From Bacillota bacterium (GTDB taxonomy: Bacteria > Bacillota > Clostridia > Acetivibrionales > DTU013): 64,000 bases of DNA. Where the stretch lies: assembly GCA_023412665.1 (NCBI GenBank), contig JAEZCA010000003.1, forward strand, positions 1 through 64,000, read 5' to 3'. Positions 48,445 through 56,958 of the stretch are shown piece after piece. The first letter of the stretch is position 1. Every line of letters begins with the position of its first letter. The position numbers were made by a program, and so were the translations under genes. The notes below the pieces were generated by a model that did not search any database, was not told the DNA's origin, and saw nothing but the letters and a program-made list of their open reading frames with translations.

Positions 48445-49485
48445 ATGAAGCCGACACAAAAAGAATTGACACAATGGGCTATAGAGCAAATACAGAAAAA
48501 GTACAAGGATGATGTCGCTCTGCTGATAGCGATTTCAGGGCATTCGTTGGAAGACGACTGCCACGGTGAGTGCTTCGACTATTTCATACCGGCAAACGAA
48601 AACGGAAACAAGCTGGGTCAGACATTCATCATAGACGGTGTAGGACATGACCTGTATCCCCGCTCCTGGCAGCGTATCGAGAATATGGCGAATTTTGATG
48701 ACGATTTTACATACGGCCTCGGTGATGCAATTATTTTGTATTACCGGAGCGAAGAAGACCTGATGCGCTTCAAGGAGATGCAGGAAAAGTTGAGAGCGAA
48801 CCTTAAGGATAAGGGATTCATGATGAAAAAGGCTCTTGAGAAGCTGGATGCGGCCATGGATATCTACCGTACCATGATGTTTGAGGATCAGCTTTACAAG
48901 GTGAGGATGGCCGCGGGATTCATTGCACGCTATCTTTCTATCGCTGTGGCCGGGATGAATGGGACATATTTCAGACAAAGACTTGATCTGGAAACCGTAG
49001 AGCTGGCTCAGATGAAGGAAATACCTGAAAACTTCATCCCATGCTTCGAAGCAATAGTCAAAGCAAGGTCGGTTGATGAATTGAGAAGCTTCAGCCATGA
49101 GATCATCAGCACAACGCGAAGGTTTATTGCATCACACAAGCAGTCAAATGCACCAAAGGCTAGAATGCCTGATTATGAGGATCTGGCTGACTGGTATGAG
49201 GAAGGCTCGCTGACCTGGCGAAGGATCTACCATCATTGCGATACTCAGAATTACGAGAGGGTTTTTCCGGATGCGATCAACCTGCAGCATGAGCTGAACA
49301 TAATTGAGGAGGAGTTCGGACTGAAGGAAATGGACCTGCTGGGATGGTTTGATACAGCGGACCTCAGTGCATTCAGACAAAGGGCTGAGGAACTGGAGCG
49401 CTATATAATTTCCGAAATTGAAGCTCAAGGTTTTGCATTGAACAAGTATGATACGCTGGAGCAGTTTTTAGCGGAAAACAGATAA
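48445..49485 (+). CDS. Conserved protein with nucleotidyltransferase-like opening, function unknown
   Basis: 346 residues, soluble, largely helical after residue 110. The first 100 residues (WAIEQIQKKYKDDVALLIAISGHSLEDDCHGECFDYFI-type stretch) have the alpha-beta pattern and acidic pair expected of minimal nucleotidyltransferases, with a GHS loop instead of the usual GS/GG; this is weak. The rest, including YGLGDAIILYYRSEEDL and RFIASHKQSNAPK, is not recognised. AGAGGTGA precedes the ATG at 48445. It is 14 bases before the CD3324-like gene, so the two are co-transcribed. Confidence 0.6.
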   Translation: MKPTQKELTQWAIEQIQKKYKDDVALLIAISGHSLEDDCHGECFDYFIPANENGNKLGQTFIIDGVGHDLYPRSWQRIENMANFDDDFTYGLGDAIILYYRSEEDLMRFKEMQEKLRANLKDKGFMMKKALEKLDAAMDIYRTMMFEDQLYKVRMAAGFIARYLSIAVAGMNGTYFRQRLDLETVELAQMKEIPENFIPCFEAIVKARSVDELRSFSHEIISTTRRFIASHKQSNAPKARMPDYEDLADWYEEGSLTWRRIYHHCDTQNYERVFPDAINLQHELNIIEEEFGLKEMDLLGWFDTADLSAFRQRAEELERYIISEIEAQGFALNKYDTLEQFLAENR

Positions 49486-49499
49486 AAGGGGTGCATTAA

Positions 49500-49757
49500 A
49501 TGAAATATAAAAATGCATCGGAGATCCTCCCTGATGAGCTGCTGAGAGAGGTCCAGAAATATGCTTCCGGTGAAACGCTGTATATCCCCAACAGCACTGA
49601 ACGCAAATCATGGGGGCATGATTCGGGGGCAAGATTGTTTTATAAGCAGCGCAACGAGGAAATAAAGAACAAGTATTTCCGTAAGGCAAGCATCGATGAG
49701 CTGGCCGAAGAATACTGCCTTTCTGTGGAGACTATCAGGAAAATAGTATATAAGTAG
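49500..49757 (+). CDS. CD3324-family HTH-like small protein
   Basis: 85 residues. KNASEILPDELLREVQKYASGETLYIP opening, a SWGHDSGARLFYKQRN middle and a C-terminal helix-turn-helix (ASIDELAEEYCLSVETIRKIVYK) match the small clostridial proteins labelled CD3324 family, related to Mor-like activators. AAGGGG precedes the start. It is probably a DNA-binding regulator working with the gene just upstream. A strong terminator follows at 49831. Confidence 0.75.
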   Translation: MKYKNASEILPDELLREVQKYASGETLYIPNSTERKSWGHDSGARLFYKQRNEEIKNKYFRKASIDELAEEYCLSVETIRKIVYK

Positions 49758-49830
49758 TCTGGGACAAACCTTTGAAAAGCTCGCAAACGCAGGCGTGCCA
49801 TGCCATAAAAATATTTTACTTACATAATAG

Positions 49831-49863
49831 ACGGTGCAGCCGAAAGGCTGCACCGTTTGTCTA
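49831..49863 (+). terminator. Terminator after the CD3324-like gene
   Basis: A perfect eleven-pair stem ACGGTGCAGCC/GGCTGCACCGT with a GAAA loop, then TTTGTCTATT. It could also work in reverse. Confidence 0.85.
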
Positions 49864-50083
49864 TTCTTCAAAAAAAAGCCATCCGGCTTTGTGTTTGCAT
49901 CTGTCACGCTACAGTTATATTATAACACACATAAAATTTCAATAACAGCCTTTTATTAGCCGGGTATCCGATGTATCATATATTTTGCACATCTGCTGTT
50001 GACAGCTTTACGTTCACACCTGCAGGGCATGGTCTATTTGTTTGCTTATTGTCCGGACTACTTATTTAATTCCGGGAGGTATT

Positions 50084-52450
50084 ATGATCACTGATAAGAA
50101 TATACTGGATGCTGAATCTGCATATCTGGAGAAGGTAACGGCTGAGATTCGCAATCAGCTGGAAGCCGGGGTCAATGCAGCCGGCAAGTTTAAAAAGGAT
50201 GCAATCGAGCTTCAGAAGGATATGTGGGAGGAGGTCAAATGCAGGCCCACCGGTTTATCCGACCTGGATGCCCCAGCCATGGCATGGCAATATCAGGCCG
50301 ATATTGCAAATCAAGCCCGGAAATACAGGTTTTCATATGATACTGTGCTGCGCCTGGAAAGAATGCTTAAAAATCCTTACTTCGGGCGGATAGACTTCAT
50401 CGAGGACGGGGAGGGTGAAGCAGAGAAAATATATATAGGATTAAGTAATCTATACTCGGACGGCAACACCGGCATACTCGTTTATGACTGGAGAGCACCG
50501 GTTTCCAGCATGTTCTACGATCATGAAACCGGTCCATGCAGCTATATGTCTCCGATGGGAGCCATACATGGCCGGATGCTGCTAAAAAGGCAGTACAAGA
50601 TCGAAGACCAGCGGATCATGTATATGTTTGACAGCGATCTTAGAATAAATGACGAAATGCTGCAGGAAATACTCGGCAAAAGCACTGACAGCAGGATGCG
50701 TACTATAGTAACAAGCATTCAGAAGGAACAGAACAGGGTAATCAGGGATGACCGAACCGGAATACTGATCGTCCAGGGCCCAGCCGGAAGCGGCAAGACC
50801 TCAATAGCGCTGCACAGGGCAGCTTATCTGCTTTACAGACACCGTGAAAGCATAAAATCAGAGAATATACTCATATTTTCTCCCAATCATGTATTTGAGG
50901 ACTATATTTCCAACGTCCTGCCCCAGCTTGGTGAAGAAAATATAAGCAGAAGCACCTTTGCGGACTTTTTCAAAGGTCTTGCGGGCCCAGGCTGTCACCT
51001 GGAAACCATGAACCGTCATATGGAATATATCCTCTCAGGCGACCCTGCTCCTGCAAGGCTGATGAGCATCAGGCTAAAGGCGTCGAGAGGATTCCCCGAG
51101 GTCATATGCAAGTATGCGGAATACCTTGAAAGCGGTAAAAGCATAGAGTTCACGGATTTGATCCGGGAAGGAAAGCTTATTGTTTCGGCTGAGGAAATCA
51201 GGAGGCTTTTTGTCGTGGACTATGCCTACCTGCCTTACATCAAGCGCCTCAACAAGCTGAGGCAAAGACTTTTATATTTGGTTGAGCCTTATGCTGAGGC
51301 TCTGACAGAGGATTTGTTAAAAGGCGAATTGGCAGAGGATATATCGCTGGATGAAAAAGAGAAAAAAATCGTGGCAGCCATGAGATCCAAAGCCGAATTC
51401 GATCAGGTCATGAATGAGATCGAGAGGATGACGGCATTTGATATAGTCGGTTTGTATATGGACCTGTTCAAGAACATCGGATTATTCGCGGGCTCCGATA
51501 TGTTGACCGGGCTTGGAGGCGGCCTGTATACTCTATCCGGGTTTGAAAGTGGCTTCGATATACAGTCCGGGTATAGAGGTGATCCTAATATGCAGTGCGG
51601 TCCCGGAATCGCTCCCGATAATTTGGATGTTGCTTCGTCATATACGGTACGTAGGCTCGAAAACAGGATTATTAATTATGAAGACCTTGCACCCGTAATA
51701 TTGCTTATGATTTCGTTAGGTGCCGATAATGATGCAAAAGCAATAAAGCATGTAATAATAGATGAAGCTCAGGATTATACACCGGTGCAATATGAGATAA
51801 TCAAAAGGGTTTTCGGACATAGCAATATGACAATACTTGGAGATCTAAATCAATCGATAAACGCTTATATGAATATCGGCAGCTTTGAGGCTGCAGCGGA
51901 TATATTTGGAACGAAGAGAACTACAGTCATATCATTGACAAAAAGCTACCGTTCAACGAAGGCAATCGCCGATTTCTGCAATGAACTGCTTTTGTCGGAC
52001 AATGCTGCGGAGCAGCTTGACAGAAGCGGCAATAAGCCTTTGGTTATAAAGTCGGGTAAGGATGAGCTGTTCAACAGGATCGCAGATGATATCAAAGGCC
52101 TGAAAAGCGAAGGCCATAAGCTGATAGCGGTGATATGTAAAAATGTCAAGCAATGCGAAGCGTATTATGAAGGTATCAAAAAGCTTACCGATATCAGGCT
52201 GATAACTGACCACAATGAAGGGTATCAGGGCGGCATCATTATAATCCCATCCTATCTTGCCAAGGGCCTGGAGTTTGATGCTGTAATCGTTTGCACGGCA
52301 GATACACGCAATTATTCGAGGGAAGAGGACAGAAGGCTGCTTTATACAGTTTGCTCAAGAGCGCTGCATGAACTGCATCTCTACTATTGTGATGAGTTAA
52401 CAGGCTTCATAAAGGAAATGAAAATGGATATATACAGATCGAGCCAATAA
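50084..52450 (+). CDS. helD: HelD-type RNA polymerase recycling ATPase (UvrD-like)
   Basis: 788 residues. An N-terminal coiled-coil region (AYLEKVTAEIRNQLEAGVNA) precedes the characteristic HelD block YIGLSNLYSDGNTGILVYDWRAPVSSMFYD. Walker A is QGPAGSGKTSIALHRAAYLLY (near residue 230), with DEAQDYTPVQYEI as motif II, GDLNQSIN as motif III and TKSYRSTKAIADFC as motif IV. SYLAKGLEFDAVIVC and YTVCSRALHELHLYY end the helicase core. HelD pulls stalled RNA polymerase off DNA rather than unwinding it. GGGAGG lies before the ATG at 50084. A Gly-rich insert (SGFESGFDIQSGYRGDPN) in the middle looks lineage-specific. Confidence 0.88.
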   Translation: MITDKNILDAESAYLEKVTAEIRNQLEAGVNAAGKFKKDAIELQKDMWEEVKCRPTGLSDLDAPAMAWQYQADIANQARKYRFSYDTVLRLERMLKNPYFGRIDFIEDGEGEAEKIYIGLSNLYSDGNTGILVYDWRAPVSSMFYDHETGPCSYMSPMGAIHGRMLLKRQYKIEDQRIMYMFDSDLRINDEMLQEILGKSTDSRMRTIVTSIQKEQNRVIRDDRTGILIVQGPAGSGKTSIALHRAAYLLYRHRESIKSENILIFSPNHVFEDYISNVLPQLGEENISRSTFADFFKGLAGPGCHLETMNRHMEYILSGDPAPARLMSIRLKASRGFPEVICKYAEYLESGKSIEFTDLIREGKLIVSAEEIRRLFVVDYAYLPYIKRLNKLRQRLLYLVEPYAEALTEDLLKGELAEDISLDEKEKKIVAAMRSKAEFDQVMNEIERMTAFDIVGLYMDLFKNIGLFAGSDMLTGLGGGLYTLSGFESGFDIQSGYRGDPNMQCGPGIAPDNLDVASSYTVRRLENRIINYEDLAPVILLMISLGADNDAKAIKHVIIDEAQDYTPVQYEIIKRVFGHSNMTILGDLNQSINAYMNIGSFEAAADIFGTKRTTVISLTKSYRSTKAIADFCNELLLSDNAAEQLDRSGNKPLVIKSGKDELFNRIADDIKGLKSEGHKLIAVICKNVKQCEAYYEGIKKLTDIRLITDHNEGYQGGIIIIPSYLAKGLEFDAVIVCTADTRNYSREEDRRLLYTVCSRALHELHLYYCDELTGFIKEMKMDIYRSSQ

Positions 52451-52494
52451 CGACGTGATATATACTCCATATTCCATATTGCTGGAAATGAGCA

Positions 52495-53868
52495 TCATCT
52501 TTGCTGCGATTCGTTAACAATATGCTTGAATTTTCCGCTGCCGGGCTGTTGACGTGGGGTCTCATCCGAAAGGGCAATTGAAACGTCAGAAATACCATGT
52601 ACCATAAGAAATGACCGGAGCGCATCACTTGCCTTTCTAAACGCCTCATTGCGAGAAATACCTTCTTCAGGCTCCAGTCTCAGTTCTGCCTGGTTTCCGG
52701 ATCCCACCACCAATTGAAAGCGGCGCACCTCGTGTACTTCCTTGAGGGTAGCATAGATAGCCAACGGCGCGACCTTGATCTCGCGTCCTTTTTCAATGAA
52801 GCTCACCACGTCGTCCATACGACCTTCCAGCTCCAGCCACGGTGACGGATTTTGACAGGGGCAGAGTTCGCGGTGCATGACTACCCTGTCGGTGACTTCA
52901 TATCGGATATAGGGCTGAGTAAAGTTATAGAGATTCGTTATCAATATTTTGTCGGAGCGAACACCGTCCGGCACAGGGTTATTGCAGGCATCCACAGGCT
53001 CCGCCAAAATCCAGTCGTCGTTTATGTGAAAGCGTTTCTCTCTGCACTCACAGGCAATCGTTCCGCCTTCAGTGCAGGCGTAGGAGGTTTGGACATAGCA
53101 CCCGAAGGTCTTGACCAGCCGTTGTCTCAGATCGTCCGACAGGTATTCTCCACCGGTCATAATAAGCACGGGTGAGATGTGCAGCCGTCCCTCCTTTGCC
53201 TCATTGATGAGTAATTCAAGGCTGGATGGATATCCACCCAGCAAGGCAGGCTGAAATGCATTGAGCTGCTTTACGATATCGCCCACCGGCAGCATAGCGC
53301 TGGTGACTGCCATCTGTTTTTTCTTCCAAGGCGTCTTAAGTAGTCGGGAGCGTACGGAGCTGTTGCCGAGATAAAACCCTCCGGTGGCGAAAACACCAAT
53401 GGTCTTGCCACCGTGCTTCATAAACGCTGAAAGGTCTTCCTTGCGGGCAAAGGCTCGCATCGTATTGACCGCGCCCATGACGTTGTTCGTTGTGTTATCG
53501 CAGAGAGCTACCAGCGGATTTCCGGTTGAGCCGGATGTTGTAAATACCAGATACTTGCCCCTGAACCTTCGGCCAATGTTATCGAGGTTTTCCATAAATG
53601 TGTTGATGTCAGATAGCTTTACTTCTCTGTCAGTGAGCCACTCATCCCAGTGTGCCATCAGGTCACGCTTGTTCACTGGAGGCAGGTCAGCAAGTGTATG
53701 ATTTTCCGGCAAATCCTTGTATAGACGGGCATAATACGGGCTGTTTTCCCTAGCCCAACTTACCATCTCCCGCAGCCGTGCCTCCCGTAGGGCGTTACGC
53801 TGCGTCGCATCCATCTTTTTGTATTTAGCGCAAAGCTTCATCGCTTTAAGCATGCCGATCTTTCTCAT
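52495..53868 (-). CDS. Phenylacetate-CoA ligase/CapK-like adenylate-forming enzyme
   Basis: 457 residues of the PaaK/CapK branch of AMP-forming enzymes. The P-loop-like FTTSGSTGNPLVAL, the TSYACTEGGTIACECREK block and YIRYEVTDRVVMH with ELEGRMDDVVSF near the end are the family's adenylation motifs. It would activate an unknown carboxylic acid with ATP. No membrane segment. GGAGGTG precedes the start, which overlaps the TetR gene stop by four bases (ATGA), so translation is coupled and the two form an operon. The TetR protein probably controls it. Resistance or lipid/polyketide modification are both possible; no proof. Confidence 0.78.
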   Translation of the reverse strand: MRKIGMLKAMKLCAKYKKMDATQRNALREARLREMVSWARENSPYYARLYKDLPENHTLADLPPVNKRDLMAHWDEWLTDREVKLSDINTFMENLDNIGRRFRGKYLVFTTSGSTGNPLVALCDNTTNNVMGAVNTMRAFARKEDLSAFMKHGGKTIGVFATGGFYLGNSSVRSRLLKTPWKKKQMAVTSAMLPVGDIVKQLNAFQPALLGGYPSSLELLINEAKEGRLHISPVLIMTGGEYLSDDLRQRLVKTFGCYVQTSYACTEGGTIACECREKRFHINDDWILAEPVDACNNPVPDGVRSDKILITNLYNFTQPYIRYEVTDRVVMHRELCPCQNPSPWLELEGRMDDVVSFIEKGREIKVAPLAIYATLKEVHEVRRFQLVVGSGNQAELRLEPEEGISRNEAFRKASDALRSFLMVHGISDVSIALSDETPRQQPGSGKFKHIVNESQQR

Positions 53869-54506
53869 TCCAGCACCTCCTTGCAGATACCATGCAGCAT
53901 GAAATCGATATCCCGTTTGAGTTCGGCTTTGACGACATCAGCATTCCGGAAAAACACATCCGGTGTCTCGCGATACAGTATCAGATACCGGTTGATAAGC
54001 GTGTTAACATAAAGTCTCAGCGCTTTGCCGGCACTTGGGTCTTCGGGATTTTTCAAGGGCAGCATAGCCACAGCGCGGGCCATAAACTCGTCGGATGCTG
54101 CTGATGTGACCTCCATGTATTTTGCAAAGACACCTCTCCTTTCACTAATGACCTCGCTGCAGGCGTCCCGGGATGCCATGTTGACAAACTGCGTCTCCTC
54201 CGGATACTCGCGGCAAAGACGAAACTTATCATCCAATACCCCAAACAGGATGGTATAGAAATTGCTGGCATGCGGCAGTGGAGTTTTAGTAACAAGCCGT
54301 TTGAGCGCTGTTTCGAGGCAGTAAAGATAAAATGCTCTCTTTGAACCGAAATAGTGGAACAGCAACCCCTTTGAGATTCCACATCCTGCGGTGATGACAT
54401 CGGTGCTGGCATCGGAAAAGGACTTTTTTGCAAACTCCCGCACTCCGGCTGTAATAATGGCTGCCTTTTTCTCCTCCACCAATCTTTCAAAAGCTTCTAT
54501 AGACAT
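53865..54506 (-). CDS. TetR-family repressor
   Basis: 213 residues. The N-terminal HTH (KKAAIITAGVREFAKKSFSDASTDVI; GISKGLLFHYFGSKRAFYLYCLE) is a clear TetR domain; the rest is a helical ligand and dimer domain. GGGAGGG lies before the ATG at 54506; longer in-frame starts run across the operator. Two palindromes at 54521-54536 and 54556-54585 flank a TATACT -10 and are likely autoregulatory operators. It shares an operon with the adenylate-forming enzyme. Confidence 0.88.
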   Translation of the reverse strand: MSIEAFERLVEEKKAAIITAGVREFAKKSFSDASTDVITAGCGISKGLLFHYFGSKRAFYLYCLETALKRLVTKTPLPHASNFYTILFGVLDDKFRLCREYPEETQFVNMASRDACSEVISERRGVFAKYMEVTSAASDEFMARAVAMLPLKNPEDPSAGKALRLYVNTLINRYLILYRETPDVFFRNADVVKAELKRDIDFMLHGICKEVLE

Positions 54507-54520
54507 AATTCCCTCCCATA

Positions 54521-54536
54521 TTGACTCAATAGTCAA
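54521..54536. promoter_or_regulatory. TetR operator-like palindrome 1
   Basis: TTGACTCAATAGTCAA: six-base arms TTGACT/AGTCAA with a CAAT centre, 14 bases before the TetR start. It shares the TTGACT/AGTCAA core with palindrome 2. Confidence 0.6.
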
Positions 54537-54555
54537 TGACAGTATATATAGGATA

Positions 54556-54585
54556 TCACTCATTGACTGTGGAGTCAATGAGTGA
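54556..54585. promoter_or_regulatory. TetR operator-like palindrome 2 (30 bases, perfect arms)
   Basis: Perfect 13-base arms TCACTCATTGACT and AGTCAATGAGTGA around GTGG. It lies just upstream of the TATACT -10 (54546-54541, minus strand), where a bound dimer would block transcription of the TetR operon. Confidence 0.72.
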
Positions 54586-54719
54586 GCAGCATTTATACAG
54601 CAATGTGTCATTGGGGAGCAATCATAACGGCATCTGGACTGATGTGTCTCCCGCCACTTTGGTTGTTAACTTGCTTATCTTCGCAGGCTTGTCAGTGGAA
54701 AATGGTTGACTGTTCAATA

Positions 54720-54748
54720 TTGTTTATGCTAACAATAAATGGTATAAT
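54720..54748 (+). promoter_or_regulatory. Promoter before the lipoprotein pseudogene
   Basis: TTGTTT (54720-54725), 17-base spacer, TATAAT (54743-54748) with a TGG extension. It would read the decayed gene and possibly the Cys-cluster gene after it. Confidence 0.55.
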
Positions 54749-54791
54749 TAGCCATGAAGTGAACATTTAACGCATCATGAGGAGTGATGAA

Positions 54792-55110
54792 GTGCATAAC
54801 AACTTTAAAAGCTGTGCGTACGCTATGATTGGCGGTAAAAAGAGGATCACAGAGCCCATCATGCTGATGACAAAAAGGCTGAGAATGGCGATGTCGGCTC
54901 TTATAGCTGTTCTGCTGGTAATGGCTGTCGCAGCAGGGTGTACATCGGGAGTGAATAATAAAGTTCGAATATAAGCTCCATATGGGAAAATCAGCTACAC
55001 ATAATGCAATTAAGCTTCTTAATGTGATAGGATATCCTGATCAAATAGCAGGAAATGCCGAATACAGGGCTGAGAAATTTCTTGAAGATGGTAAATGGCG
55101 CGTGGTGTGA
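54792..55110 (+). pseudogene. Decayed lipoprotein gene (frameshifted)
   Basis: A GTG at 54792 with GGAG seven bases before it (or ATG at 54861) opens a frame ending MSALIAVLLVMAVAAGCTSG, a lipoprotein signal with lipobox AAGC. The frame stops at 54975. In the next frame from 54961 a reading continues without stops (KFEYKLHMGKSATHNAIKLL to EKFLEDGKWRVV) to a TGA at 55108. The two halves look like one gene broken by a small deletion. The mature part is too short to recognise. The alternative is a very short expressed lipoprotein. Confidence 0.45.
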
Positions 55111-55122
55111 TTGGTATTTTTT

Positions 55123-55593
55123 ATGAGTAAAAAGAAAAAACTGTTGACACTAAGTGAAAAGTACCCGCCTTCGGAACCTTGCAGTTGTACGGTTTGTCTT
55201 GGTTATTGCCGCCGGCCCGGCTGGTGGACGGTGGAACAGGCGGCAAAAGCATTCAGTGCCGGCTATGCGTATCGTATGATGCTTGAAATTTCGCCTGAAT
55301 TAACTTTTGGTGTCTTGTCGCCTGCATTCAGGGGCAATGAAGGTAAAGTTGCAATGAATGTTTTTGCTCAAAACGGATGCTGCTTTTTGAAAAAAAATTT
55401 ATGCGAGTTGCACGAGACTAGATTGATGCCGCTGGAGTGCAGATTTTGTCATCATGACAGGATCGGCGAGGGCAGGAAATGCCATCTGGAACTGGAAAAG
55501 AACTGGAATACCACTCCCGGACAAGTGCTGGTGAGGAAGTGGATTAATGCAATGCAGTTGCAGGCTAGGCAGAGTAAGGGTGAATTTGAATGA
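55123..55593 (+). CDS. Cysteine-cluster (YkgJ-like) protein
   Basis: 156 residues, Cys-rich: CSCTVCLGYCRRPGWWT near the start, then NGCCFLKKNLCELHETRLMPLECRFCHHD and a final GRKCHLELEKNW. The spacing suggests a zinc or iron-sulfur cluster like the YkgJ family. No clear ribosome site precedes the ATG at 55123, so the start is a guess. The stop overlaps the start of the next gene (ATGA), implying coupling. Role unknown. Confidence 0.65.
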   Translation: MSKKKKLLTLSEKYPPSEPCSCTVCLGYCRRPGWWTVEQAAKAFSAGYAYRMMLEISPELTFGVLSPAFRGNEGKVAMNVFAQNGCCFLKKNLCELHETRLMPLECRFCHHDRIGEGRKCHLELEKNWNTTPGQVLVRKWINAMQLQARQSKGEFE

Positions 55594-55889
55594 AAAAGTT
55601 GTTGCGTGTTCTGACAGTAATCATTATTATTTTAGCGCTCATTGCAGGTTATGTTTACTCAAGCAGGTCGCCGTATATTGCCATCCGAAAGCATCTGCTG
55701 ATGATTGACCCTGTCCAGGCTGTCGCATGTGGCATAATACCAACTGCGATCTATGATCCCGTAAGAGGCACACCCTTTATCATTAACGGATTTGTAGATA
55801 ACAAATCGGGGTATAGAATAAATAATGTCAGAGTCAAGATCAATACTATCGGACTATATTATGTCTATTCACTTGAAGGCGGTTTATAG
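55590..55889 (+). CDS. Small single-pass membrane protein, function unknown
   Basis: 99 residues with one N-terminal hydrophobic segment (LLRVLTVIIIILALIAGYVY) and an extracytoplasmic tail. Not a lipoprotein: no Cys at the segment end. Its start overlaps the previous stop by four bases and it is 35 bases before the metallophosphoesterase. Ribosome site GTGAA is weak, suggesting translational coupling. No family recognised. Confidence 0.55.
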   Translation: MKKLLRVLTVIIIILALIAGYVYSSRSPYIAIRKHLLMIDPVQAVACGIIPTAIYDPVRGTPFIINGFVDNKSGYRINNVRVKINTIGLYYVYSLEGGL

Positions 55890-55923
55890 CAAGACTTATG
55901 AGGCGGGCAGGAGGAGAACCGGC

Positions 55924-56823
55924 TTGAAGACGGATGCAGCAATAGAGAGCAATACATTGGACAAAAGAGGTAAAAGAGAAGTAAAAAGGATCAGGAAGGC
56001 CATTCTGCCTGTTTATGCGGTTTTGTTCGCAATATTTTTGTTCGCAGCTTTTTACAATGGCCTTGTTGTGCGGACCTACAGGATCACTACAGATAAACTG
56101 GAGCCGGGTCAGAATGTACGCATATTATTGATAACCGATCTGCACAGCCATATTTATGGAGAGAACCAGAAGGACCTTGTATCGATGATAAAGGGACAGA
56201 AGCCGGATATCATAGCACTGGCCGGAGATATCGCAGATGACGTAGCTCCTGTTTTGGGCACAGAGCTTTTCTTGTCAAATATCAAAGGGATCGCTCCGGT
56301 ATACTATGTTACAGGAAACCATGAGTACTGGTCCGGAGATATCGAAAGAATCAAGAAAATAATACGCGGCTATGGAGTGACGGTTTTGGAGCAGAATTAT
56401 GAAAGAATTAATCTGAATGGTACCAGCTTCATTATTTGTGGTGTTGATGACCCGGACAGTCAGATGTATGAGTATGGCAGCCTTAGCTGGAAAGATAGAA
56501 TGTATTCTGCATTTGACGAACTGGAAAACGAGACCGGGTATAAGATATTGTTGTCTCACAGACCTGAGCGCATAAATGTTTACAAGGCCTTCACCTTCGA
56601 TCTTGTATTATCCGGCCACGCACACGGAGGTCAGGTGAGGATCCCTTTTATTCTTAACGGACTTTACGCACCTGACCAGGGATGGTTCCCCAAATATGCG
56701 GGCGGGATTTATTCACACGGTACGCTGTACCATGTAGTAAGCCGCGGCGTTTCTTATAACCCAAGACTGCCAAGGATATTCAACCCTCCTGAGATTAATG
56801 TGATAGACATTTCAGGCAAATAA
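55924..56823 (+). CDS. Membrane-anchored metallophosphoesterase
   Basis: 299 residues of the calcineurin-like family, YkuE/YaeI type. One N-terminal membrane segment (ILPVYAVLFAIFLFAAFYNG) is followed by the metal motifs ITDLHSH, IIALAGDIAD, VTGNHEYWS, LLSHRPE and LVLSGHAHGGQVRIP. Related enzymes act on lipid-linked or nucleotide phosphates. The TTG at 55924 has AGGAGGAG seven bases before it, and earlier in-frame ATGs overlap the gene before; so TTG is preferred. Substrate unknown. Confidence 0.82.
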   Translation: MKTDAAIESNTLDKRGKREVKRIRKAILPVYAVLFAIFLFAAFYNGLVVRTYRITTDKLEPGQNVRILLITDLHSHIYGENQKDLVSMIKGQKPDIIALAGDIADDVAPVLGTELFLSNIKGIAPVYYVTGNHEYWSGDIERIKKIIRGYGVTVLEQNYERINLNGTSFIICGVDDPDSQMYEYGSLSWKDRMYSAFDELENETGYKILLSHRPERINVYKAFTFDLVLSGHAHGGQVRIPFILNGLYAPDQGWFPKYAGGIYSHGTLYHVVSRGVSYNPRLPRIFNPPEINVIDISGK

Positions 56824-56896
56824 TGATATATGTGTTATGTATTTCATAGAAAGGTCGGAGTAATTTTTCAAAAAAATACCAATTACCAGTCTTTTG

Positions 56897-56905
56897 TGTT
56901 ATAAT
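56897..56905 (+). promoter_or_regulatory. Extended -10 promoter before the 3D-domain gene
   Basis: TGTTATAAT at 56897-56905, 54 bases before the start, with a poor -35. Confidence 0.4.
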
Positions 56906-56958
56906 TAAGTAAAATATATTGTACATGCAGTGGTATATTGCGGGTTTGAGGGCAGATC

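Noticed and set aside
53865..53868. Frameshift between the TetR and adenylate-forming genes
   Set aside because: It is an ordinary four-base ATGA stop/start overlap with a good ribosome site before the second gene.
55895..55915. TTATGAGGCGGGCAGGAGG as a repeat copy
   Set aside because: It is the ribosome binding region of the metallophosphoesterase gene, with no paired arm.
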